From Gammaproteobacteria bacterium HGW-Gammaproteobacteria-1 (lineage in GTDB: Bacteria; Pseudomonadota; Gammaproteobacteria; Thiohalomonadales; Thiohalomonadaceae): a stretch of 64,000 nucleotides of DNA. The notes beneath the pieces were generated by a model that made no database searches, was not told where the DNA came from, and saw nothing but the letters and a program-made list of their open reading frames with translations. The position numbers and the translations under genes are program-made. Positions 52,378 to 64,000 of this stretch are shown here, one piece after another. Each line of letters starts with the position of its first letter. Position 1 is the first letter of the stretch. The stretch lies in assembly GCA_002840095.1 (NCBI GenBank), contig PGZL01000006.1, positions 201,241 through 265,240 of the forward strand, given 5' to 3'.

Positions 52378-54453
52378 ATGGGCTGCATAAAAATGAAACA
52401 AAACGATAGTTTGGGGCTGGTGTTGGCGGTGGCGCTGGGTGTTGCACCCGGAGCGGGTTCCGCCGCCGGCGAGATGGTGCTGGCGCTGGGGGAACAGGAC
52501 TATTTTTCGGAACTGCCGGTGGTGCTGACGGTCACCCGTCTGCCGCAGGCTGTCTCCGACGTGCCGGCGGCGGTGACGGTTATCGACCGGCAGATGATCG
52601 AGGCCGCCGGCGTGGCCGACATCCCGTCGCTGTTCCGCCTGGTGGCGGGTTTCCAGGTGGGGCATGACGCGGACGCCCGCGTGTCCGTGACCTACCACGG
52701 CGCCAGTGACGCCTTCGCCCGCCGCATGCAGGTGCTGGTGGACGGACGTTCCATCTATACGCCGATTACCGGTGGTGTCGACTGGGTGGACCTGCCGGTA
52801 TCGCTGGAGGATATCGCCCGCATCGAGGTGACGCGTGGTCCCAACGGTGTGGCCTACGGCGCCAATTCCTTTCTCGGCGTCATCAACATCATTACCTTTC
52901 ATCCCTCCGATGTGCAGGGTTTCAGCTTCAAGACCACCCTGGGCGACGATGATTTCCGCAAGGGCACGCTGCGCTACGGCGGCAACAGCGGCAACCTGGA
53001 CTACCGGGTCACCGTGGAGCATCGCGAGGCCAGCGGTTTTCGCGACTACGATTTCGACGGCAACGGCGCCATTGACCTCAACGACAGTCATCGCACCGCT
53101 GCCGTCACCCTGCGCGGCGACTACCGCGCCACGGTCAACGACTACCTGTCCTTCCAGCTCGGGCAAAGCGACGGCCCGCGCGAGCGCGGCCGTGAGGGGC
53201 AGATTGAAAATCCCCTGCGCTGGCAGGAGTCGAACGGCGATTTCCAGCAGCTGCGCTGGAAGCGCATCCGCAGTTCCGCCGAGGAGGTCAGCATCCAGTT
53301 CTATCGTACCTATCAGAAACATGCGGACAGCTACCTGATCAACTACCCCACCACCGTGTTCGGGCCCCCGGTGATACTGCCCATCGACGTCAACAACAAC
53401 ATCGAGACCGAACGCTACAACCTGGAGTTCGAGCATTCCTTCGCCCCCAGCGTCGACTGGCGCATGGTCTGGGGTGCCGAGGCACGTATCGACCGCGGTC
53501 GGGCTCCGGGCTACCTGAATTCCCCCTACACCGTGGAACATCATCTGTACCGCCTGTTCGCCAATGCGGAATGGAACTCGGGCGATCGTTGGACCGCCAA
53601 CCTCGGTGCCCTGGTGGAGCACAACGAGTTCAATGCCACCCGGACCTCGCCCCGTCTGGCCATGAACTACAAGCTGAACGGCGGCCGCTACCTGCGCGCC
53701 AGCTATACCGAAGCTTTCCGTACCCCGGCGCTGTTCGAGCAGGAGGCGGATTATGCGGCGCGTCTCGCCGACGACGTCTTCATCTATCCCGCAGGAACGG
53801 TGATTGACCAGCTCTACTACAGCGGCGGCGGGCTGAAACCGGAACACATGACCTCCTACGAACTGGGCTTCGGCGGCCACGGGGCCGAGGAGCGCGTCAG
53901 CTACGAGGTCAAGCTGTTCAATGAGGAACTGCGTGACCTGATTACCCTGTATGGCGATCCGGCCCAGGCTCAGGGTGAATTGCTGCCATCCAATTACGGT
54001 GTGTTCAAGTTCACCAATGACGGCACGGCAACCATCCGCGGCATCGAAGTGCAGGCCAGGCTGCAGCCGACCGAAGACAGCTTGATCAGCATCGCCTACT
54101 CTCATGCCAAGGCGGAGGGACGGGTACTGGAGAATGTATCGCCGCTCAAATACGTGGACATGGCCACAGCGACCCCGGAGAACACCCTGAGCCTGCTGCT
54201 GGCGCACAGCTTCCCCGCCAACTGGCGCGGCAGTATCGGCCTGTACCACGTCACCGACGTGAAGTGGATCGGCGGCGATACGACGTCCTATACCACCGCG
54301 GACTTTACCTTGCGCAAGCAGTTGCGTGGTATCGGTGCCGAAGGCTCGGTGTTTTTCACCGCGCGCGATTTTCTCGGCACGTACTTTGATTACATCAACA
54401 CGGTATACCAGGAACGGAGAGCCTACTTCGGGCTGGAGTTGCATCTGCAATAA
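52378..54453 (+). CDS. TonB-dependent receptor
   Basis: Plug domain VTVIDRQMIEAAGVADIPSLFRLVAGFQVG...RIEVTRGPNGVAYGANSFLGVINIIT; beta-barrel. Confidence 0.93.
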   Translation: MGCIKMKQNDSLGLVLAVALGVAPGAGSAAGEMVLALGEQDYFSELPVVLTVTRLPQAVSDVPAAVTVIDRQMIEAAGVADIPSLFRLVAGFQVGHDADARVSVTYHGASDAFARRMQVLVDGRSIYTPITGGVDWVDLPVSLEDIARIEVTRGPNGVAYGANSFLGVINIITFHPSDVQGFSFKTTLGDDDFRKGTLRYGGNSGNLDYRVTVEHREASGFRDYDFDGNGAIDLNDSHRTAAVTLRGDYRATVNDYLSFQLGQSDGPRERGREGQIENPLRWQESNGDFQQLRWKRIRSSAEEVSIQFYRTYQKHADSYLINYPTTVFGPPVILPIDVNNNIETERYNLEFEHSFAPSVDWRMVWGAEARIDRGRAPGYLNSPYTVEHHLYRLFANAEWNSGDRWTANLGALVEHNEFNATRTSPRLAMNYKLNGGRYLRASYTEAFRTPALFEQEADYAARLADDVFIYPAGTVIDQLYYSGGGLKPEHMTSYELGFGGHGAEERVSYEVKLFNEELRDLITLYGDPAQAQGELLPSNYGVFKFTNDGTATIRGIEVQARLQPTEDSLISIAYSHAKAEGRVLENVSPLKYVDMATATPENTLSLLLAHSFPANWRGSIGLYHVTDVKWIGGDTTSYTTADFTLRKQLRGIGAEGSVFFTARDFLGTYFDYINTVYQERRAYFGLELHLQ

Positions 54454-54492
54454 TCAGGGAAAGGAGCAGCTGCCGGAAGCAGCCGAAATCAC

Positions 54493-55455
54493 ATGCATGT
54501 AAACAGGGAATGTAGGCCGGGACTGTGCCCCGGTGCGGGCAGGATGCTCGTGCTGGCGCTGTGGTTTTGCCTGGCGTTGTTGCCGTCCGCCGTGTGGTCG
54601 GCCTCACCCCAGGTGGTGGTGGTGGGCGGCACCGGCGCGTATCACCATGCCGTCTTCACGGCCATGCGTCGCGTCGTCGAACAGGCACGCAATCCCCGAC
54701 AAGTGGTTTTCCGCACCGTGGAGCAGTATCTGGCGGACAAGACCCTGCAGCCGGCGCTGCTGGTTGCCGTCGGTACTGCGGCGGCGGAGGCGCTGGTGCC
54801 CCTGCCGCGACGGGCGCCGCTGCTGTGTGTGTTGATTCCGCGTGGCGAGTATGCCGCCCTGCCGCAACAGGACGGCGCTGCGTTGGGCGCCCTGTTCATC
54901 GACCAACCGCTGCGCCGATACCTGCTGCTGGCCCGACTCACCCTGCCGGAGCGCCGCAACGTCGGCGCGGTACTCGGTCCCCTGTCCGGCGTTCTGGCCG
55001 AGGAGTTGCGCAACGAGGGGCAACGTCTGCAGCTGGACGTGCACACGGCGACCATCGAGTCCGGCCAGGAACTGGCGGCGGCGGTGGAACAGGCCAGCGT
55101 TCCTGCCGGCGTGTTGCTGGCACTGCCCGATCCCCTGGTGGTCAATGTCGATACCGCCCGTACGCTCATCCTCAGCGCCTATCATCGCGGCGTCGCCCTG
55201 GTCGGCTATTCCCAGGCCCTGGCCAAGGCGGGAGCCCTCATGGCCGTGCACTCGACGCCCGAGCAACTGGGCCAGGAAGCGGGTGAAATGGTATTGGCGG
55301 CCCTGGCCTCGGCGCCATTGCGCCTGCCGCCGCCCCGTCATCCGTCCTATTTCAGCGTATCGGTGAATTATCAGGTGGCGCGTGCCCTGGGGCTGGATCT
55401 GCCGGCGGAGGAGTTGCTGGTGCGCGAGCTGCAACGGCAGGAGGGGGCGCGATGA
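54493..55455 (+). CDS. ABC-type substrate-binding protein-like periplasmic protein
   Basis: Signal peptide; APLLCVLIPRGEYAALPQQDGAALGALFIDQPLRRYLLLARLTLPERRNVGAVLGPLSG. Confidence 0.8.
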   Translation: MHVNRECRPGLCPGAGRMLVLALWFCLALLPSAVWSASPQVVVVGGTGAYHHAVFTAMRRVVEQARNPRQVVFRTVEQYLADKTLQPALLVAVGTAAAEALVPLPRRAPLLCVLIPRGEYAALPQQDGAALGALFIDQPLRRYLLLARLTLPERRNVGAVLGPLSGVLAEELRNEGQRLQLDVHTATIESGQELAAAVEQASVPAGVLLALPDPLVVNVDTARTLILSAYHRGVALVGYSQALAKAGALMAVHSTPEQLGQEAGEMVLAALASAPLRLPPPRHPSYFSVSVNYQVARALGLDLPAEELLVRELQRQEGAR

Positions 55456-57839
55456 AGGGTTGGAACATTACGCGCAAGGTACTGCTGCTGGCACTGCTGC
55501 CGGGCACGGTCATTGCCCTGGTGCTGTCGGCCTATTTCACCTCGCTGCAGCTGGATGCCCTCGACCGCGCCTTGCGGGAAGAAGGGCAGATTATCGCCAC
55601 CCAGTTCGCGCCGGCCAGTGAGTACGGCGTGATCTCTGGCAATCATGAAATGCTTTCCCGTCTCGCCACCTCGGTGTTGCAACGCGAGGACGTATCGTGG
55701 ATCGGCATCCGCGACGATGCCGGTGAAATTCGCCTGCAGGTGGGCCGGGTACGCTTCGACTGGGACAAGTTCCGCACCGAGCCGGATGGCGACGGCGTGT
55801 GCCAGGAAACCCGGGGCGCTCTGCTGTTCTGTGCGCCGATACGCCAGACCCGGCTGCAGGTAAGCGACTTCCCTGAGGCGCGCGATGTCGTCGGACCGGA
55901 GACCATCATCGGCTGGGTGTTCGTGGAAATGTCCACCGCGGCCAATGCGCAGCGCCGGATCGAGGTAATCGCCAAGTCGCTGGTGATTACCAGCATCCTG
56001 CTGTTCGTCACCAGCCTGTTTGCCATCTATATCGGCTATCAGATCTCCCGTCCGATCATCGTCATGACGGACACGGTGCAGCAGGTGGCGCGCGGCAACC
56101 TCGACATCCGCGTACAGGCCCGCGGCGGCGGCGAGATCGATACGCTGGCGCAAGGCATCAACGGCATGATTGCCTCGCTTGCCTCGGCGCGCGAGGAAAT
56201 GCAGCGGCGTATCGACGCGGCAACCTCACAGCTGCGCGAGACACTGCTGACCCTGGAGCAGAAGAACCGGGCTCTGGACGAGCAACGGTTGCGCGCCCAG
56301 GCCGCCAGTCATGCCAAGGGTCAGTTCCTCGCCAACATGAGCCATGAAATCCGTACCCCCCTCAGCGGTATCATCGGCATGCTGACCCTGTTGGAACAGA
56401 CCGATCTGCAGCCCAACCAGCGCGCCTACATCACCAATCTGTCGCTCGCGGCCACGGCTCTGCATACGCTGCTCAACGACATCCTGGATCTGTCACGCAT
56501 CGAGGCCGGCAAGCTGCAACTCATCGAGCAGAGCCTTTCACCGCGCCAGGTGCTCGATGAGGTGGCGTTGATGCTGGCCACCTCGGCCCACGAAAAGGGG
56601 CTGGACCTTATCTGCCATTGCAGTCGCGACGTTCCCGAGCAGGTGCGGGGCGACTCCCTGCGCCTGCGCCAGGTGTTGATCAACCTGGTGTCCAATGCCA
56701 TCAAGTTCACCGAAACCGGTTCGGTGGTGCTGCGTGTCGCCACCCTGCCGCCGGCTGATGCCGCTGCCACCGATGGCCGCTTGTGGTTGCGCTTCGAAGT
56801 GGAGGACAGCGGCATCGGGATTCCCGCCGATCGGCAGCAGGCCATATTCGACAGCTTCACCCAGATCGATTCGTCGAATACCCGCAAATACGGCGGCAGC
56901 GGCCTGGGTACAACCATCGCCAAGGATCTGGTGCAGCTGATGGGTGGACGCATCGGCCTGCACAGCACCGTGGCGCAGGGCAGCCTGTTCTGGTTCGAGT
57001 TGCCGTGGGCGGATGAGGATGCGGCGACGGTATCGCCGGAGCGTGACCTGCAGGGGCGGCCCCTGCTGCTGGTGCAGCAGGAAGGCGAGGGGCGTCGCGC
57101 GCTGCGTGAACTGGCGGAACGGCTTGGGCTGGTGGTGCAGGAAACGTCCGACGCCGGCAAGGTACCGGAGTTGGTAGCCGCCGGCGCGGTGCCGATGATG
57201 GTCCTGCTGGTGGAGCGGGGGCGCGAGGCTGCCTGGCTGAATCTCGCAAGAACCCTGCGGCGGCAGGAATTTGCGCCGCGCGTCCTGCTGTGTCATGTGA
57301 CCTTTCTGAACGGTGACACCGACGTGGATTTGTTCGACGGCCATATGAACAAGCCGGTGACGCTGGAGTCCCTGCGTGACGGCCTGCTGGCCCTGAGCCG
57401 GATTCCCGGCCATCCTGCCGCGGACCCCGCCGCCGGCGCGCCCACAGATGCTGTGCGGGAGACTGCCGTCAAGCGGTGCCGGGTGCTGGTGGCGGAAGAC
57501 AATCGAATCAATGCGCTGGTCATCCGTAGCTTCCTGGAGCAGGTTGGCCATCGCGTGGTGCTGGTGGAAAACGGTGCCGATGCCCTGACCGTTCTGGCGC
57601 GCGGCGAGTTCGACGTCGTGCTGATGGACATGCGCATGCCGCAGGTGGACGGCCTGGAGGCGACCCGGCGCTGGCGTGCGCAGGAGGCGCCGGGGCGTCA
57701 TACGCCGATCATCGCGTTGACCGCCAATGCCACGGTGGAAGATCGGGAGCGTTGCCTGGCGGCAGGGATGGATGACTTCCTGTCCAAACCGGTGGAGCAG
57801 GCACAACTGCTGGAGCTATTGGTGCGTCTGGGAGAATGA
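55452..57839 (+). CDS. Hybrid sensor histidine kinase/response regulator
   Basis: HAMP, His[17 protein letters not shown], HATPase, [26 protein letters not shown]...[20 protein letters not shown]. Confidence 0.95.
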   Translation: MKGWNITRKVLLLALLPGTVIALVLSAYFTSLQLDALDRALREEGQIIATQFAPASEYGVISGNHEMLSRLATSVLQREDVSWIGIRDDAGEIRLQVGRVRFDWDKFRTEPDGDGVCQETRGALLFCAPIRQTRLQVSDFPEARDVVGPETIIGWVFVEMSTAANAQRRIEVIAKSLVITSILLFVTSLFAIYIGYQISRPIIVMTDTVQQVARGNLDIRVQARGGGEIDTLAQGINGMIASLASAREEMQRRIDAATSQLRETLLTLEQKNRALDEQRLRAQAASHAKGQFLANMSHEIRTPLSGIIGMLTLLEQTDLQPNQRAYITNLSLAATALHTLLNDILDLSRIEAGKLQLIEQSLSPRQVLDEVALMLATSAHEKGLDLICHCSRDVPEQVRGDSLRLRQVLINLVSNAIKFTETGSVVLRVATLPPADAAATDGRLWLRFEVEDSGIGIPADRQQAIFDSFTQIDSSNTRKYGGSGLGTTIAKDLVQLMGGRIGLHSTVAQGSLFWFELPWADEDAATVSPERDLQGRPLLLVQQEGEGRRALRELAERLGLVVQETSDAGKVPELVAAGAVPMMVLLVERGREAAWLNLARTLRRQEFAPRVLLCHVTFLNGDTDVDLFDGHMNKPVTLESLRDGLLALSRIPGHPAADPAAGAPTDAVRETAVKRCRVLVAEDNRINALVIRSFLEQVGHRVVLVENGADALTVLARGEFDVVLMDMRMPQVDGLEATRRWRAQEAPGRHTPIIALTANATVEDRERCLAAGMDDFLSKPVEQAQLLELLVRLGE

Positions 57840-57870
57840 TGCGACGGCGGGCCGGGACGGCCCGCTGAGG

Positions 57871-59148
57871 TCAGCGGCGTTGCGGCCGCCTGCCGCCGCC
57901 GCCGGAACGGCGCCGGGAGTCGCCGCCGCGCCGGTCGTTGCTGGGCCGGTATTCCGATTTGACCGGCGGCTGCGGCGGCACCAGCAATTCGGTGCTGATG
58001 CTGGCCACCGGGATTTTGTGGCTGATGTAGGCCTCGATGTCCATCAGCGAGAAGGCGTATTCCTCGCAGGCGAAGCTTATGGCCACGCCGCTGGCGCCGG
58101 CACGGGCAGTGCGGCCGATGCGGTGCACGTAGTCCTCCGCGTCCTGCGGCAGGTCGTAGTTGAAGACATGGCTGACGTCGGGGATATGCAGGCCGCGGGC
58201 GGCAACGTCGGTGGCCACCAGCATGGGAAAGGCGCCCGACTCGAACTGGGCCAGCAGGTGCTGACGCTTCTGCTGCGGCACGTCGCCGGAAAGGATGGCG
58301 GTCTTGTAGCCGTTGCCTTCCAGATAGCCCCAGACCCGATCGGCGGCGCGCTTGGTGTTGACGAAAACGATGGCGCGCGTCGGCTGCAATTGGTGCAGCA
58401 GTCCGAGCAGCAGGGGAATCTTTTCGTTGCTGGCCGGGAAGTAGATCTCCTGCTTTACCCGGTCGGCGGTGACCTTGTCCGGCTCCACTTCGACCAGGTT
58501 GGGATTGTTCATGTGCTCGTAGGCCAGTTCCGTCACCCGCAGCGACAGGGTGGCCGAGAACAGCATGTTGAGACGCTGCTCCGGCGGCGGCATGCGGCGC
58601 AGCATGTAGCGCAAGTCGGCGATGAAGCCGAGATCGAACATGCGATCCGCCTCGTCCACCACCACGGCCTGGATGGCCTTGAGATCGAACACGTGCTGCT
58701 TGAAATAATCGATGAGGCGGCCGGGTGTGCCGATGAGAATGTCCACGCCCTGTTCGATGGTCGTGCGCTGCTGTTCGTAGCCGGTGCCGCCGTAGGCCAG
58801 GCCGAGCTTGAGGCCGGTGTGACGCCCCAGGGTTTCTGCATCGCGATGAATCTGGATGGCCAGTTCGCGGGTCGGCGCCAGCACCAGCGCGCGGGGCTGG
58901 TTGATGCGGCGCGTTTCCGCGCCGGGATCGCGCAGCAGGTGGTTGTAAAGCGCGACGAGGAAAGCGGCGGTCTTGCCGGTGCCCGTCTGCGCCTGGCCGG
59001 CCACGTCCTTGGCCTGCAGCGCAAAGGGCAGGGTGTTGGCCTGTATCGGCGTGCAATGGGAAAAGCCCGCCTCTTCAATGCCTTGCATAAGAGGGAGGGG
59101 CAGATCGAAGTCTGCGAAGCGGGTGTCCGTCAGGTGGGTTTCGCTCAT
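57871..59148 (-). CDS. rhlB: DEAD-box ATP-dependent RNA helicase RhlB-like
   Basis: [38 protein letters not shown]; Arg-rich C-terminus; next to trxA-rho. Confidence 0.9.
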   Translation of the reverse strand: MSETHLTDTRFADFDLPLPLMQGIEEAGFSHCTPIQANTLPFALQAKDVAGQAQTGTGKTAAFLVALYNHLLRDPGAETRRINQPRALVLAPTRELAIQIHRDAETLGRHTGLKLGLAYGGTGYEQQRTTIEQGVDILIGTPGRLIDYFKQHVFDLKAIQAVVVDEADRMFDLGFIADLRYMLRRMPPPEQRLNMLFSATLSLRVTELAYEHMNNPNLVEVEPDKVTADRVKQEIYFPASNEKIPLLLGLLHQLQPTRAIVFVNTKRAADRVWGYLEGNGYKTAILSGDVPQQKRQHLLAQFESGAFPMLVATDVAARGLHIPDVSHVFNYDLPQDAEDYVHRIGRTARAGASGVAISFACEEYAFSLMDIEAYISHKIPVASISTELLVPPQPPVKSEYRPSNDRRGGDSRRRSGGGGRRPQRR

Positions 59149-59289
59149 GGGGATAGAAGCATACCAAAATCGCGCCGGTTGTGGGCTTGCAAAGCGGGGC
59201 GGATTCGGCTCAAATGTGGTTCCAAGGCTCAACAACAAACCAGCCGAACCGCTGTACCGGTGGTTACGCGCGTGATGGAGGCAATACCC

Positions 59290-59616
59290 TTGAGCGACAA
59301 AATCGTTTATGTAACCGATGACACCTTCGAGCAGGAAATCATCAAGGCCGACGGCCCCGTGCTGGTGGATTACTGGGCCGACTGGTGCGGTCCCTGCAAG
59401 ATGATCGCCCCGATCCTCGACGAGATCGCCGAGGAATACAACGGCCGGCTCAAGGTGGCCAAGCTGAACATCGACGAAAACCCCAATACGCCGCCCAAGT
59501 TCGGCATCCGCGGCATCCCGACCCTGATGCTGTTCAAGGCGGGCAACGTCGAGGCGACCAAGGTGGGCGCCGTGTCCAAGTCGCAATTGACCGCATTCAT
59601 CGACAGCAACCTGTAA
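59290..59616 (+). CDS. trxA: Thioredoxin (TTG start likely)
   Basis: [29 protein letters not shown] upstream of TTG. Confidence 0.96.
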   Translation: MSDKIVYVTDDTFEQEIIKADGPVLVDYWADWCGPCKMIAPILDEIAEEYNGRLKVAKLNIDENPNTPPKFGIRGIPTLMLFKAGNVEATKVGAVSKSQLTAFIDSNL

Positions 59617-59623
59617 TTATCGG

Positions 59624-59653
59624 CACGGCGTCCGGCCGGGGCTGGACGCCGTG
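59624..59653 (+). terminator. Hairpin downstream of trxA
   Basis: CACGGCGTCC-loop-GGACGCCGTG; no T-tract. Confidence 0.4.
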
Positions 59654-59820
59654 TGCAGTTGGTGGTAGATTTCCCGGCAGCTTCCCTTAGATATAAGAAC
59701 TAGCACCGGCCCGACGGCCACTCCCCAAGACAGCTCGATAGCCCCACGCGGCCACGCTGTCGTTCCCGAATACCCCCATCGCTACGTTTCAACCCTGGCG
59801 TTCCATCCAACGGCTTGACC

Positions 59821-61077
59821 ATGAATCTGACCGAACTCAAGAGAAAACCCGCAGCTGAACTGATCGAACTTGCCGAGTCCCTGGGCATCGAAGGTGCCTC
59901 GCGATCGCGCAAGGAAAACGTCATATTTTCCCTGCTCAAGGCGACAGCCAAGGGCGGCGAGGATATCTGCGGCGACGGCGTGCTGGAGATACTGCAGGAC
60001 GGCTTCGGCTTTCTGCGCTCCGCCGACAGTTCCTACCTGGCCGGCCCGGACGACATTTACGTCTCCCCCAGCCAGATTCGCCGCTTCAACCTGCGTACCG
60101 GCGACACCGTTACCGGCAAGATACGGCCGCCGAAGGAAGGCGAGCGCTACTTCGCGCTGCTCAAGGTCGATACCATCAACTACGAGCCGCCCGAGAACGC
60201 CAAGAACAAGGTGCTGTTCGAGAACCTGACGCCGCTGCACCCCAACGAACGTCTCAACCTCGAACTGGGCAACGGCAGTACCGAAGACATCACCGCCCGC
60301 GTCATCGACCTGGTGGCGCCCATCGGCAAAGGCCAGCGCGGCCTGATTGTCTCGCCGCCCAAGGCCGGCAAGACCATGCTGCTGCAGAACATCGCTCATT
60401 CCATCACCCACAACCATCCCGAGTGCTTCCTCATCGTCCTGCTCATCGACGAACGTCCCGAGGAAGTGACCGAAATGGCGCGTTCGGTGCGCGGCGAAGT
60501 GGTGTCCTCCACCTTCGACGAGCCGGCCAGCCGCCATGTGCAGGTGGCCGAAATGGTGATCGAAAAGGCCAAGCGCCTGGTGGAGCACAAGAAGGACGTG
60601 GTGATCCTGCTGGACTCCATCACCCGTCTGGGCCGTGCCTACAACACCGTGATTCCGTCCTCCGGCAAGGTGCTCACCGGCGGCGTCGATGCCAATGCCC
60701 TGCACCGCCCGAAACGCTTCTTCGGCGCGGCGCGCAACATCGAGGAAGGCGGTTCGCTCACCATCATCGCCACCGCGCTGGTGGAAACCGGTTCGCGCAT
60801 GGATGACGTGATTTACGAGGAATTCAAGGGTACCGGCAACATGGAGATCCACCTGGATCGCCGCATTGCCGAGAAGCGCATCTACCCGGCCATCAACATC
60901 AACCGTTCCGGCACCCGTCGTGAAGAGCTGCTGACCGACGTGGAGGAGCTGCAGAAGATGTGGATCCTGCGCAAGTTGCTCCATCCGATGGACGAGCTGG
61001 CGGCGATGGAGTTCCTGTATGACAAGCTCAAGGCCACCAAGACCAACGGCGACTTCTTCGATTCGATGAAGCGCTGA
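59821..61077 (+). CDS. rho: Transcription termination factor Rho
   Basis: [24 protein letters not shown]...[19 protein letters not shown]...[18 protein letters not shown]. Confidence 0.98.
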   Translation: MNLTELKRKPAAELIELAESLGIEGASRSRKENVIFSLLKATAKGGEDICGDGVLEILQDGFGFLRSADSSYLAGPDDIYVSPSQIRRFNLRTGDTVTGKIRPPKEGERYFALLKVDTINYEPPENAKNKVLFENLTPLHPNERLNLELGNGSTEDITARVIDLVAPIGKGQRGLIVSPPKAGKTMLLQNIAHSITHNHPECFLIVLLIDERPEEVTEMARSVRGEVVSSTFDEPASRHVQVAEMVIEKAKRLVEHKKDVVILLDSITRLGRAYNTVIPSSGKVLTGGVDANALHRPKRFFGAARNIEEGGSLTIIATALVETGSRMDDVIYEEFKGTGNMEIHLDRRIAEKRIYPAININRSGTRREELLTDVEELQKMWILRKLLHPMDELAAMEFLYDKLKATKTNGDFFDSMKR

Positions 61078-61085
61078 TGGGCTGC

Positions 61086-61122
61086 GGATCGGCCGCCGGC
61101 ATAGCGTGTCGGCGGCCGATCC
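61086..61122. terminator. Hairpin between convergent rho and glgP
   Basis: GGATCGGCCGCCG-loop-CGGCGGCCGATCC, 13-bp perfect stem. Confidence 0.5.
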
Positions 61123-61137
61123 GAACGGTATAGGGGG

Positions 61138-63615
61138 TCAGGGACTGACCGGCTTCACGTCCCAGATGGCTGAGGCATATTCCCCGATGGTGCGGTCGCT
61201 GGAGAAGCGGCCCATGCGCGCCACATTCAGGATGGCGCGGCGCGTCCATTCCTCGCTGTCGCGGTACAGCGACGCCACCTGTTCCTGGCATTCCACATAC
61301 GAGGCGTAGTCGGCCAGCAGCAGATAGTAATCGCCGCCCGCCAGCAGGGCATCGACCGTGGGGCGGAAGCGTTCCGGTGCCTCGGGCAAAAAGTAGCCGC
61401 TGCCGATCATGTCCAACACTTCGCGCAGTTCCCCGTTGCTGTTGTAGTAATCCCACGGCCGATGGCCGGCGGCGCGCACCTGCTTCATTCCGTCCACGTC
61501 TAGGCCGAAGATGAAGATGTTCTCCTCACCTACCGCCTCCCGGATTTCGATGTTGGCGCCGTCCAGGGTGCCGATGGTCAGGGCGCCGTTCAGGGCCAGC
61601 TTCATGTTGCCCGTGCCCGAAGCCTCGGTGCCGGCGGTGGATATCTGCTCCGACAGCTCCGCTGCCGGAATGATCTCCCCGGCGGTGGTGACGTCGTAGT
61701 TGGGTATGAACACCACCTTGAGCAGGTCGCGCACCTGGGGATCGTGATTGACGATGTCGGCCACGGCGGTGATCAGGTGGATGACCCGCTTCGCGGCGGC
61801 GTAGCCCGGCGCCGCCTTGCCGCCGAAGATGACGGTGCGCGGCACGGTATCCAGTTCCGGATTGCGGCGGATGCGGTTGTACAGCGTGATGACGTGCAGC
61901 AGGTTGAGCAACTGGCGCTTGTATTCGTGTATGCGCTTTATTTGCACGTCGAACAGCGAATCGACATGTACCTCGACCCCGGTCTGGCGGGCGATGCGTT
62001 CGGCCAGGCGCTCCTTGTTGGAGCGCTTTACTGCGCGGAACTCGGCACGGAAGGCGCCGTCGTCGGCCAGCGGCTCCAGCTTCCGCAGCTGTTCCAGGTC
62101 GGTCTTCCAGCCGTCGCCGATGCGGCTGCTGATCAGCGTCGACAGATCCTGGTTGGCCTGGTTCAGCCACAGCCGCGGCGTGATGCCGTTGGTGATGTTG
62201 ATGAATTTTTCCGGGAAGTGACGATGGAAGTCGGCGAAGATGGTGTCACGCATCAGCTGTGAATGCACCGCCGCCACGCCGTTGACGCGGTGGCTGCCGA
62301 CGATGGCCAGGTGAGCCATGCGGATGCGGCGGTCGCCGCTTTCGTCGATAAGCGACATGCGGCGCATCAGATCCACGTCGCCCGGCTGGTGGTGCATGAC
62401 GTCCTGCAGGAAGCGGTGGTTGATTTCATAGATGATCTGCATGTGGCGCGGCAGCAGCGCCTCGAACATCGATACCCTCCAGGTCTCCAGCGCCTCGGGC
62501 AGCAGCGTGTGGTTGGTATAGGCGAAGGTGCGCACGGTGAGCCCCCAGGCCTTGTCCCAGTTCAGGTGGTGCACGTCGAGCAGGATGCGCATCAGCTCCG
62601 GGATGGCGATGGAGGGATGGGTGTCGTTGAGCTGGATGGCGACCTTGTCGGCGAGCTGGTCGAAGTTGCCATGCACCTTGCGGTAGCGGTAAAGGATGTC
62701 CTGCAGCGAGGCGCTGACGAACAGATACTGCTGCATCAGCCGCAACTCGCGTCCCAGCGTGGTGGTGTCCGCCGGATAGAGCACCTTGGACAGGTTTTCC
62801 GAGCGGGTCTTTTCCTCGACGGCCTTGATGTAGTTGCCTTCGTTGAAGTACTTGAGGTTGAAGTCACGGGTAGCCTTGGCCGACCACAGGCGCAGGTTGT
62901 TGACGGTGTCGACGCCGTAGCCGGGGATGGGCGTGTCATAGGCCATGGCCATGACCTCGTCGGTGTCGACCCAGCGGTGGCGCAGTTCGCCCCGTTCGTT
63001 GGGGTATTCCACCACGCGGCCGCCGAACTTGATGGGATAGAGCACTTCCGGGCGGGGAAACTCCCAGGGATTGCCGTAGCGCAGCCAGTTGTCCGGGTGC
63101 TCCACCTGGCGGCCGTTTTCGATGCTCTGGCGGAACATGCCGTATTCGTAGCGGATGCCGTAGCCGTAGCCAGGCAGGCGCATGGTGGCCATGGAGTCGA
63201 GGAAACAGGCGGCCAGGCGGCCCAGGCCGCCGTTGCCGAGGGCGGCGTCGTATTCGAGCTCGACCACTTCCTCCAGATCCAGACCCAGCTCTTCCAGGGC
63301 GCGGCGGCATTCGTCGTAAAACCCCAGGTTGAGCAGGCTGTTGGCCAGGGTGCGGCCGATGAGGAACTCCATGGACAGGTAGTAGACCCGCTTGGCGTCC
63401 GCCGTATAGTAGCTGCGCATGGTCTCCATCCAGCGCTCGATGAGCCGGTCCCGCACCACATAGGCCAGGCTGTGGAACCAGTCGCGGTCGGTGGCCGTAT
63501 AGGAGTCCTTGCCGACGGAGAAAATCATGCGGTTGGCCAGGGAATGCTTGATCGAGGCCGCGTCCAGTCCCTGGTAGTCGTACTTGAAGTTGCGCGAGGA
63601 GGGCTTGCTGGGCAT
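61138..63615 (-). CDS. glgP: Glycogen/starch phosphorylase
   Basis: [31 protein letters not shown]-site signature; full-length 825 aa. Confidence 0.97.
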   Translation of the reverse strand: MPSKPSSRNFKYDYQGLDAASIKHSLANRMIFSVGKDSYTATDRDWFHSLAYVVRDRLIERWMETMRSYYTADAKRVYYLSMEFLIGRTLANSLLNLGFYDECRRALEELGLDLEEVVELEYDAALGNGGLGRLAACFLDSMATMRLPGYGYGIRYEYGMFRQSIENGRQVEHPDNWLRYGNPWEFPRPEVLYPIKFGGRVVEYPNERGELRHRWVDTDEVMAMAYDTPIPGYGVDTVNNLRLWSAKATRDFNLKYFNEGNYIKAVEEKTRSENLSKVLYPADTTTLGRELRLMQQYLFVSASLQDILYRYRKVHGNFDQLADKVAIQLNDTHPSIAIPELMRILLDVHHLNWDKAWGLTVRTFAYTNHTLLPEALETWRVSMFEALLPRHMQIIYEINHRFLQDVMHHQPGDVDLMRRMSLIDESGDRRIRMAHLAIVGSHRVNGVAAVHSQLMRDTIFADFHRHFPEKFINITNGITPRLWLNQANQDLSTLISSRIGDGWKTDLEQLRKLEPLADDGAFRAEFRAVKRSNKERLAERIARQTGVEVHVDSLFDVQIKRIHEYKRQLLNLLHVITLYNRIRRNPELDTVPRTVIFGGKAAPGYAAAKRVIHLITAVADIVNHDPQVRDLLKVVFIPNYDVTTAGEIIPAAELSEQISTAGTEASGTGNMKLALNGALTIGTLDGANIEIREAVGEENIFIFGLDVDGMKQVRAAGHRPWDYYNSNGELREVLDMIGSGYFLPEAPERFRPTVDALLAGGDYYLLLADYASYVECQEQVASLYRDSEEWTRRAILNVARMGRFSSDRTIGEYASAIWDVKPVSP

Positions 63616-63815
63616 TTCGGGTCCGTGCCTGCGACGAAAGGGGTATCCCGTTAAGGATAACCGGTATGGGGGACGGTTACACGGCGTTGCCGGCGCGGCG
63701 GCGGCGGCTTGCTGCCGGCGCGCATTTTACGTATGATACTCGCCTTTTTCGCGTGCGGTGCCCGGCGACGGCGCGGGTGGCGGCACGCAAGGAACTCCAC
63801 ACAGAGGTTGTGACC

Positions 63816-64000
63816 ATGAAGCAGGATATCCATCCCGAATACAATGACATTACCGTGACTTGCAGCTGCGGTAATACCTTCAAGACCCGCTCCACCGTGG
63901 GGCGCGATCTTTCCCTGGACGTATGCTCCGCCTGCCACCCGTTCTACACCGGCAAGCAGAAGATCGTCGACACCGCCGGCCGTGTGGACCGCTTCCGTCA
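63816..64000 (+). CDS. rpmE: 50S ribosomal protein L31 (truncated by window end)
   Basis: [61 protein letters not shown]. Confidence 0.95.
   Translation, partial: MKQDIHPEYNDITVTCSCGNTFKTRSTVGRDLSLDVCSACHPFYTGKQKIVDTAGRVDRFR

Noticed and set aside
57727-59289. Upstream 521 codons of the 629-aa plus ORF ending in thioredoxin
   Set aside because: Antisense to rhlB; the thioredoxin part starts at a TTG (59290) with its own SD.

Overview
The window has three blocks, probably from a gammaproteobacterium. (1) Positions 1 to about 31.96 kb are one end of an integrative and conjugative element (ICE) of the PFGI-1/ICEclc-like, MPF-G class. It carries T4SS genes, a helicase, a methyltransferase, RadC, DUF3275, DUF3577 (SSB-like), ParB, TopB, HU, SSB, PFL_4669-type, STY4528-type and DUF2857 proteins, a second ParB, and ParA. 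It ends at a 3' fragment of a tRNA-Phe(GAA) gene, the putative att site, at about 31.91-31.96 kb. (2) About 32.3-43.8 kb is a compact contractile-injection-system (eCIS/Afp-like) locus: DUF4255, sheath, tube, LysM, spike, PAAR, gp25, baseplate J fused to an Asp-box propeller-like domain, gpI, and a transmembrane PASTA protein. No AAA+ ATPase, tape measure or fibre gene was recognised. (3) About 43.8-64 kb is chromosomal: membrane proteins, YiiX-like, ABC-F, cysQ, nudE, yrfG, a TonB receptor/SBP/hybrid kinase cluster, rhlB, trxA, rho, glgP and rpmE. The strongest non-coding signals are: (a) a family of repeated structured 5' leaders on the ICE minus strand, each followed by a gene-specific hairpin that sequesters the Shine-Dalgarno/start, with covariation between copies (possibly the previously reported 'radC' RNA motif); (b) three identical 16-bp parS-like palindromes, TGTGCCACGTGGCACA; (c) a hairpin-rich, terminator-bounded orphan segment at 8.8-9.5 kb; (d) a possible pseudoknot at 17.55-17.61 kb. 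All homology calls are from memory of protein families. No searches were run.
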